Source: Aquatica leii
Lineage: Eukaryota; Arthropoda; Insecta; Coleoptera; Lampyridae
Reading direction: 5' to 3'
NCBI GenBank assembly: GCA_035610365.1
Contig: CM069433.1
Span: 188,302,760-188,366,759 of the forward strand
DNA: 64,000 nt
A program made the position numbers and the translations under genes. Of this stretch, positions 57,432 through 64,000 are shown one piece after another (within the stretch, counting starts at the first letter, position 1; every line of letters starts with the position of its first letter). Below the pieces are notes generated by a model. The model was not told the origin of the DNA. It was given only the letters and a program-made list of their open reading frames with translations, and made no database searches.

Positions 57432-57887
57432 TGTTACGTATCTATTTATTAAAAACTAATTTATTTATAACGACTAAAACTACGTTTACTTATTATAGAA
57501 ATATGTATACTTTTAAATTAACGGAACTAATTAAATCTAATAATAAAAACACTTACACTATAATTTATGTATAACCGTTGTATAACACTTAAGATAACTA
57601 ACACGAGATAAGATAACGTCCTCGGATTTCACACTGTAAGTCACGTTCACTCGATTTATTTAAAACTCCGCACGTGCTAATCACTTATTTATCTTCACTT
57701 GCTTAATCTTCTTAATACTGCATGCATTCACATTCCAGCAATAACTGACCTACGATTTCCATCTTCGGCTTTTATAGACATCGGCGAATCCTTCTCGATC
57801 GTTCCTCACTTTTCGCTATATCTTCTAGAAACTAGATAAGAGTTCTAGAAGGCTCTTGCATTTGCAAGTAATTTCTCGGACGTTTCA
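57432..57887 (-). repeat. Solo LTR of gypsy-A type
   Basis: On the minus strand it runs TGAAACGTCC...TACGTAACA (456 bp), flanked by ATAT on both sides (57428-57431, 57888-57891). It carries a TATA box (CTATAAAAGCCG) and aligns with the gypsy-A 5' LTR at 7028-7462 over most of its length, for example ATAAATAAGTGATTA and ATAAATTATAGTGT. No internal gypsy sequence adjoins it, so it arose by LTR-LTR recombination. Confidence 0.88.
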
Positions 57888-57891
57888 ATAT

Positions 57892-58399
57892 AAAAGAAAA
57901 CTAATAACTTGGGTGCGATTTTTAAAAAAATCAGATATCAAAAGCAGCAATGGCATGTAAAAATTTCGAACTACTAACCATGTTGTTGAGTAAGCAAGGA
58001 GGTTATACAAAAATATACTTCCTTTCTTTGTTTATGGGACAGTAGAGTCAAACAGCTGCACTAAATAAAAATTGTGGTCGAAAAAAGCTTCATCAATACG
58101 ACCGTGGTTCCACCAAAAAAAGTGTTATTACTACCTTTCCATAATTAATTGGGGCTTATAAAGCAGTTTCTCAAATCACTACTAAGAGACGGGTAACGCG
58201 TTTAAACGGTATTAAAATTTAAGTTAAATATTTTTAAAGGTTGATAAACGCATTAGTGCATTTATAACGTAGTCGTTTTGATTACGAAATAAGGTGCGGC
58301 GTGCGGATAAGATATTATAATAATCAGCGTGGGTTTTCCGGCGTTTATATTTTGCATTTGTATTTATAAAATTTTTGGTGATTTTAATATATTTAATAT
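57892..58399. other. Non-coding stretch, partly 5' UTR of the next LINE
   Basis: No gene recognised. The 5' edge of the LINE cannot be fixed because I found no target duplication. Confidence 0.45.
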
Positions 58400-58446
58400 T
58401 TCGTTAGACAGTTAATTAGTGTAAAGATAAGAGGAGAAGGGAAATT

Positions 58447-59196
58447 ATGTCGGATTCTGAGGAAGGGTAGTCGGAAGGAAAAAGAAAAAAGCAAGCTACG
58501 GTGGAGGAGGTGTTCAGGAAGAGCACCAAAGTAAGGAAATCACCGGTAGCGGAAAGAAAAGAGAGAAAAGATGGTGAGTTAGTAGAAATGTGTAAAGAAC
58601 TATTGAAGGAGGTAAGAGAGGAACAAATTAAGATGGGTAAGAAGTTGGAAGAGAATAATAGAGAGGTAAAGGAGATGAAAGAAGAATTAAGAAAGTCAAA
58701 TAAAGAATGGAAGAAGAAATTTGAAGAAATGGAAGAAAAGTATAGAAAGCTGGAGGCCAGATTGGAGAAGATAGAGAGAAGCTGGGAAAAAAGGAGAACA
58801 AACATAATCATAAGAGGTATGGAAGTGAAAGATGGAAAGAAGGAGCAAAAGGAGCAAGTGGAAAATTGGATGAAGAAGGATTTAAATATAGAGAAAACAG
58901 TGGTAGAAACTAGAAAGCTAGCAGAGCGTGTAATTTTAGTAAGGATGGGTACATTTGAGGATAAGTTAGATGTATGGAAGCAAAAAAGAAGGTTAAGAGG
59001 TACGAGCATTTATTTAGACGATGACATGACGAGAAGGGAAATAGATATACAAAAGAAGATATGATATGAGGCGAGTAAGATGAAGGGAGAGGGGAAGAGG
59101 GTTAAAATAGGATTCTTGAAAGTGTGGGTGGAAGGTGAAGAAAGATTTTGGGATGAGGAGAGGGGAACTCTAGTGAAGAAGGGAGCAAAAAACTAA
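58447..59196 (+). pseudogene. LINE ORF1, coiled-coil protein
   Basis: ATG at 58447 (MSDSEEG, then a TAG at 58468), the same frame continuing from 58501 to a TGA at 59062 and on to a TAA at 59194. The protein is very rich in lysine and glutamate, with a long heptad coiled coil (KLEENNREVKEMKEELRKSN, KYRKLEARLEKIERSWEKR). A folded C-terminal part follows with RTNIIIRGME and RVILVRMGTFEDKLDVWKQK, like the RNA-binding fold of LINE ORF1 proteins. ORF1 proteins bind the RNA as trimers or multimers. Two in-frame stops mean this copy is dead, though otherwise it keeps its frame. ORF2 starts 50 bases later. Confidence 0.78.
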
Positions 59197-59246
59197 GAGT
59201 TGGGGGAGGGAATGATGGATCAAATGATGTTGGCTTAACAAGTTTT

Positions 59247-61439
59247 ATGGAAAGAGAGATGGAAAAGCAGAATCAAATGAAATTATTGTTTTGGAATGTG
59301 GCAGGCATAAAAAAGAAAGGAGAGGATTTCTGGAGATACGTAGAGGGTTTTGATATGATGGGAATGTCGGAAACATGGTTGGAGGAAAAAGACTGGGAAG
59401 TATGGAAGGAAAAATTACCAGAGGCGTATAATTGGAAGGTGGAATTTGCAACTAGAAAAGAAAGTGAAAGTAGAGCAAGGGGAGAGATACTAACGGGTAT
59501 AAAAAGGAACTGGTCGGTGGAAGAAGAGGAGGGAGACGAGAAGCAAGGGAAAGGGATAATAAAAAATTATGTGGTCAGAAAAGGAAAGGAAAACTATATA
59601 GTGTTAACAGTTTATGGGCGGGATATGAGGTTGATAAGTGAACAGATTGAGAAAATGGTACAGGGGGAGGAAAAGGAAAAGATTATTATAGGGGGTGATT
59701 TTAACGCGAGAACAGGGGAAAAAGGAGGGGTGATTATAGGAGGGGAAGTAAAGAGAAGAGTCAGCATGGATAAGACAGTTAATAAGAATGGGAAAATGTT
59801 AGTGGAGATATGTGAGGAAAAAGGGTGGTCAATTCTTAATGGAAATATAGAGGAGGGGGACAGAGGTGACTACACTTATATGGGAGGGTGGGGGGAATCG
59901 GTGATCGATTATGTGATAGTGAGTGGGGAAATGTGGGAGGACATAGAAAGGTTTAAAGTGGGGGATGAATAGGAATCGGATCATCAGCCACTGGAAGTGA
60001 TTTTAAAAGAAGAACAAGGAAATAAGGAATAACAGAGGGGATGGGGAGTGAAAAAGCAGTGGACTGAGGAAAGCATAGAAAGATATAAGATGAAGTTGGA
60101 GCAAGTGATTTGGGAAGATGTAGGGGGGGAAGAAGGACTAAAGGAGTTGACTGCAGAAATGGAGAAGGCAGTAGAAAAGAAAAGGTTTGAGAGAAGACAA
60201 GGAAAAAAGAGGAACGAAAATAGGTGGTGGAATAGAGAATGTAGAGAGGCAAAAACAGAGATGAGAAATGCTAGAAGAAGATGGAAGAAAGATAGAATAG
60301 ATGTACAGGAGTATAAGGGAAAGAAAGTGAAATTTCAAAACGTATGTTTTGAGAGAAAGGTGTCGTATAAAGAGGAAATGGAGAAAGAAGTAAAGGAAAT
60401 AAAGAAAGAAGGAGAAGTGTGGGAATTTCTAAACAAGGAGAGAAGAAGAGGTAAGAGGAGATGAGGTTTAACGGATATAAAGGTGTGGTTGGGTTATTGT
60501 ATGGAGCGTTTAGAAGGAACAATAGAAGGACCAGGGCAGGTGATATTGCAAGGGGTAAATACAATACAGGAAGGGTGGGAAATAACGAAAGAGGAAATGG
60601 AGGAAGCAATAAATAGACTAAAATTAAAAAAGACGGCAGGAACGGACGGTACGCAAGGAGAGCAATGGAAATATGTAGGGGCGAGAGTGAGAGGAAATAT
60701 AAGAAAAAAATTTAATACAATATGGAAAGGGGAGGAATTGCCAAAGAGTTGGAAAGAAAGTTTAATTCTGCCGGTTTATAAAGGAGGGGATAGTAAGGAG
60801 GTAAAGAATTATAGAGGGATTAATGTCACTAATGTAAGTTATAAATTGTATGCCATGATTATACAAAGGAGGTTGGAAAAGGAAGTGGAAGAAAAAAGAC
60901 TATTACCAGATTGGCAGATGGGATTTAGAGTGGGAAGAAGGGCAATAGACAATGTCTATATATTGAAACAGTTAGTAAATGGAGAGCTAGATAAGAAAAG
61001 GGGTAAGGTATACGCTTTCTTTATGGACATAGAAACTGCATTTGATAATGTGACTAGGGAAAAGCTATGGAGAGTGTTAAGGAAAAAAGGAATAGAGGAA
61101 CAACTAGTGTGGAAACTGGAAGGGATATATAAAGAGACTAAGAATAGGGTAAAAATAGGGGATAGTGTTAGTGAAGTGTTTTGGACGAGGAAGGGGCTAA
61201 GGCAGGGGTGTCCTCTTAGCCCTATTTTATTTGCACTGTATATAGGGGACATAGAGGAAGTGTTGAAGGGAGGACAGTGTGGTGGGGTGGTCATGAAGGG
61301 AGGGATTAAAGTGTGGGTGTTGGCATATGCAGACGATATGGTCATGGTGGCAAAAAATGAGTTGGAGATGAAAAGTATGATAAATACAATAGAGGTACCT
61401 GAAAAGGAAAGATTTGGGTTTAAATGTGAGAAAGTCTAA
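59247..61439 (+). pseudogene. LINE ORF2, endonuclease and reverse transcriptase
   Basis: One frame from MEREMEKQNQMKLLFWNVAG to 61439, with stops at 59970, 60030 and 60462. Endonuclease: MGMSETWLEEKDW, IIIGGDFNARTGEKGG, VIDYVIVSGEMW and, across the first stop, SDHQPLEV. Reverse transcriptase: INRLKLKKTAGTDGTQGEQW, LILPVYKGGDSKEVKNYRGI, PDWQMGFRVGRRAIDNVY, FFMDIETAFDNVTREKLW, KGLRQGCPLSPILFALYIGD and the active site LAYADDMVMVAKNELE (61322). The wording is like LINEs abundant in ants, wasps and beetles; I do not assign the clade. Aside from the stops the frame is well kept, so it decayed recently. A frameshift follows near 61410. Confidence 0.85.
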
Positions 61440-62220
61440 GATGGTAGTTTTTCAAAAAGGGAGAGGAGGGAAGAAAAAGGAGAAGTTAAGTTGGGGAGAA
61501 CAGAAGATAGAGGCAGTGAATGAAGTGACATATTTGGGATATAGGCTAAGGTATGATAATAAGGATGATGCGCATATAAGGGAGTTAGCAAAAAAGGGTA
61601 ACAGGGTATTAGGACATGTATGGAGTTTAAGGGAAAGAGTATTTGGGAAGGAAAGGGTGCAAATAAAGTATTGGAAATGGATACTAGGTTTAGACAGGGA
61701 GACGCCAGGGTATGGGTTATGAAGAGACAATGAAAGTAAGGAGGGAATGTAAAATATTGCAATGTTGCTGGAGGACTGTCAAAGATAGCAAAAATATATA
61801 TAGGCAGGAAGAAAGGAAGCTGCACTACCAACGAGGAGGTTTCGCAAGAGAAGAGGTGGAAAGAAGGAGATAGGAAGGGAGGTTAAATACGGAGGAGATA
61901 GTAAGAAGAGATAAAGACTCGCAGGTGCAAGAGAGGGAAGGAAAGATAAGGGAAGGAAAGTATAACGTAAGGTATGGGAATATAGTGTCCAGGGGGGTTC
62001 CTAAGTATCTGATGAGGAGGAGAAGCGTAGGAGAGAAACAGATTATAGCCAGGTTTAGATGTGGAAATAAGGAGAATTTAAATAAGTATTAGAAGGAGGA
62101 TGTAATGAGAAGATGTAGATTATGTGGGGAGCGATGGGAGAACTTTGCTTGGGGAGGAGGGGGAAGGATTAGATTGGGTGAAAGCAGTAAAGGAAAAAAG
62201 GAAAGAGGGGAGGGTTAGGT
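61414..62220 (+). pseudogene. LINE ORF2, C-terminal part
   Basis: After a frame change the protein continues KSKMVVFQKGRGGKKKEKLS, EVTYLGYRLRYDNKDDAHIR and VLGHVWSLRERVFGKERVQI to a stop at 61722. Beyond this many stops occur, but RRCRLCGERWE near 62110 recalls the cysteine-containing tail of such ORF2 proteins. Confidence 0.7.
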
Positions 62221-62404
62221 CTAACGAAATAGAATAGTAAGATGGTGATGGGAATAATTTATGGGAAAAAGTTATTTTAGTTTATACATTTCTGTACGTA
62301 TTATATGTATTGTATTGTTGTGTGGGGGAGGGGATGTGGGGGTAACGTGACCCATTGTAAGGCCGAATGGCTAAACAATTATCAATAAATAAATAAAAAA
62401 TAAA

Positions 62405-62635
62405 AATTACACCAACAGCCGCTTTGAAACGGATAGTTTTGTTTTTACGGTTTTGATTTTAACCGGCACTATAAACTGTTTATATGTTCTGAACCACTTA
62501 CGGCGATGAGTCATGTGATCCGTTGCCCTCGAATCAAAAATCCAAGAATCACTGTTAAGTTCTGCAACCATGGTTTCACTAATAAATACTTGACCACTGC
62601 TATCACTATTATAGTTTCCTGTAAAATATCGGATT
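62405..62635 (-). pseudogene. Copia protease fragment
   Basis: The minus strand encodes SGQVFISETMVAELNSDSWI then FDSRATDHMTHRRKWFRTYK. This is the copia protease region (usual WxxDSGATDHM), but the catalytic DSG is DSR, so it is inactive. It stops at the end of the LINE tail, suggesting the LINE inserted into this old copia copy; the other half was not found on the far side. Confidence 0.8.
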
Positions 62636-62639
62636 TTTT

Positions 62640-63930
62640 TATCATACAGTTATTGTTATCAACTAACCAAAGCCATAATGTAATTCTATTAAGCGGCGTG
62701 CACGTGTCATAAACCATAACAAAAAACCATAGTTCATTTTAATTTATTATTAATATTTATAATAATTATGTTATAGTTCCTATTTATAGTCATTGAAGTT
62801 TGTTATCAAAAATTAAAAATTTGTCTATCTTGTACTAATAGATATTTACATATTCATACATACTTGTATACTTGTTTCAAAACTTAAAAATCAATTTCAT
62901 GTTTTAGTTCTGGATTTTTAAGTGTTTAAGAATTAAAAAACAGTTTAAACAGTGCATGGTAATTTTGATTAAAATTATCTCTCATAAAAAATGTTATTGC
63001 TTTATCAGTGTTTAAACAAATCAGTTAATTTTCGTTTTGCAATTTAATTACGTTATATGACTTGAAAATGTACTCACACGTCTTTTCGCCTGTAAAGATT
63101 ACAATCACATTTTCATTTTAATTTTAATAATTTAATTCATAAACGTTACAATTATAACGTGTCAGTGCAAATAGAACGTTAATTCGATTAATATATGTAA
63201 ATTGAAATTTTTTCCTAATTATGTAATTTTTTTTTGTTTTACAAATTAACTAATAAATTTTTATACCTTTAATAGGTATTTTGAGATAAGAAAATAACCG
63301 CATAAACGAAGCATGTGGACCCATTACTACACCAATCCCATCTCATTTAAAAAACAGGCACTTGACAAACTGTATGTATTGATAAACAACATCAATCGAT
63401 CATGTTCAGGTGGTAAAAAAAGATATCCGAACGGCATTCCGGTTGTTAAAGAAAGATAGACGAACGTATAAAACGTGGGTTAGCAAATTAAGGTATCCGC
63501 AGCACGTAGAAAATTGTGATAAGCGTGTGCGCCAACAAGACATTGTCGGCGACAATTAGGACTCTTTAACACGAAGGGTGCGTCCACGATTAGTAAAAGA
63601 TTCAATTTATCGTTAGTTTATCTTTTATTCTTCTCACGTCTACCAATTTAGTTTCAGTAAAATATGGTAACAAACCTATCGTTGTTATAATTTTTTACTA
63701 TTCTAAACTATTCACTGTGAATGACATTTGTTATTTTATGCACCTGCACGTATAATTATAGCATGTGACATAATAAGCACACGAAACTGCTGCACGTTAT
63801 TTAATTACTACAAATATTTGACAAAATATCTTAATAAAATTACCAATAAAACATTTTCGTCGATATTTACTCTTTTTCAGTAAGAAAATCAAAAATGTGG
63901 TTAACATTTTTTTTTTTTAAGTTGTTGGTC
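62640..63930. other. AT-rich non-coding stretch
   Basis: No gene recognised. Confidence 0.55.
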
Positions 63931-63934
63931 TTTT

Positions 63935-64000
63935 GTTTTTGACTTTTTTATACCTATAAGGAAAGTATAGCAATCGCACTTTTTATTCATAAAATTTCAT
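63935..64000. repeat. Start of dispersed repeat Y, cut by the window edge
   Basis: ACCTATAAGGAAAGTATAGC then AATCGCA resembles the start at 54855 (CTATAAGAAAAGTATAACAA). Only about 65 bases are visible. Confidence 0.5.

Larger units (their letters stand above)
58400..62398 (+). mobile_element. Two-ORF LINE with purine-rich coding strand
   Basis: ORF1 and ORF2 in the order of APE-type non-LTR elements, ending in a 3' UTR and an AATAAATAAATAAA-like tail at 62380-62398. The plus strand is unusually rich in G and A throughout the coding part. Borders are approximate. The tail directly adjoins a copia protease relic. Confidence 0.85.

Noticed and set aside
58416-59009. Long minus-strand frame rich in S, F and L
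   Set aside because: It is opposite the purine-rich LINE ORF1; the serine- and phenylalanine-rich content is what the complement of K- and E-codons gives.

Overview
The window is a stretch of insect nuclear DNA, AT-rich and gene-poor. It has spliced genes with short GT-AG introns, TATA boxes, and copia, gypsy, R1-type, RTE, Tc1 and hAT elements of arthropod type. The mix and the alkaline phosphatase fragment would suit a beetle, but that assignment is an inference of low confidence. I see no bacterial genes, CRISPR arrays, rRNA or tRNA genes.

Two host-type genes stand out. At 18985-19750 (minus) is a compact two-exon gene for a small ankyrin-repeat protein with an N-terminal signal peptide. 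At 27049-28288 (plus) is the 5' part of a membrane-type alkaline phosphatase gene. It has five exons and a TATA box, but also a frameshift, and its 3' part is missing where a purine-rich repeat begins.

Nearly everything else is transposon sequence of different ages, often nested. From left to right: 1-2217 (minus), a copia element with an open reading frame running off the left edge, inserted in a decayed hAT-like transposase gene (about 2225-3555); 6286-6500, a strong inverted repeat; 7028-about 13440, a decayed gypsy element (gypsy-A); 14734-17866, a 5'-truncated R1-clade LINE with a 15-bp target duplication; 22783-24480, a broken Tc1 transposase gene interrupted by a foldback sequence; 24905-30540, purine-rich repeat modules around the phosphatase fragment; 31289-32567 and 33815-40881, two copies of a CACTG-ended DNA transposon. 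The second copy hosts a gypsy element (gypsy-C, 36142-40610), and the first preserves the empty site.

At 41390-53583 an RTE-type LINE (minus) is split in two by a young gypsy element (gypsy-B, 43459-52597). Its LTRs of about 1.93 kb are nearly identical, its pol is open, and a textbook A AAA AAC frameshift heptamer lies in the gag-pol overlap. One missing base near the gag start is its only visible lesion. Further right are a third copy of a 1.15-kb dispersed repeat (55105-56276), a solo LTR of gypsy-A type (57432-57887, TSD ATAT), a G- and A-rich two-ORF LINE (about 58400-62398) abutting a copia protease relic, and AT-rich DNA to the end.

Relative ages from the nesting and LTR comparison: the CACTG transposon, RTE and hAT remnants are oldest, gypsy-C is intermediate (LTRs differ by roughly 5 percent by eye), and gypsy-B is youngest (about 0.5 percent or less). 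I found no clear new biological system. The best leads are the secreted ankyrin protein, the truncated phosphatase with its repeat family, and the unexplained inverted and dispersed repeats.
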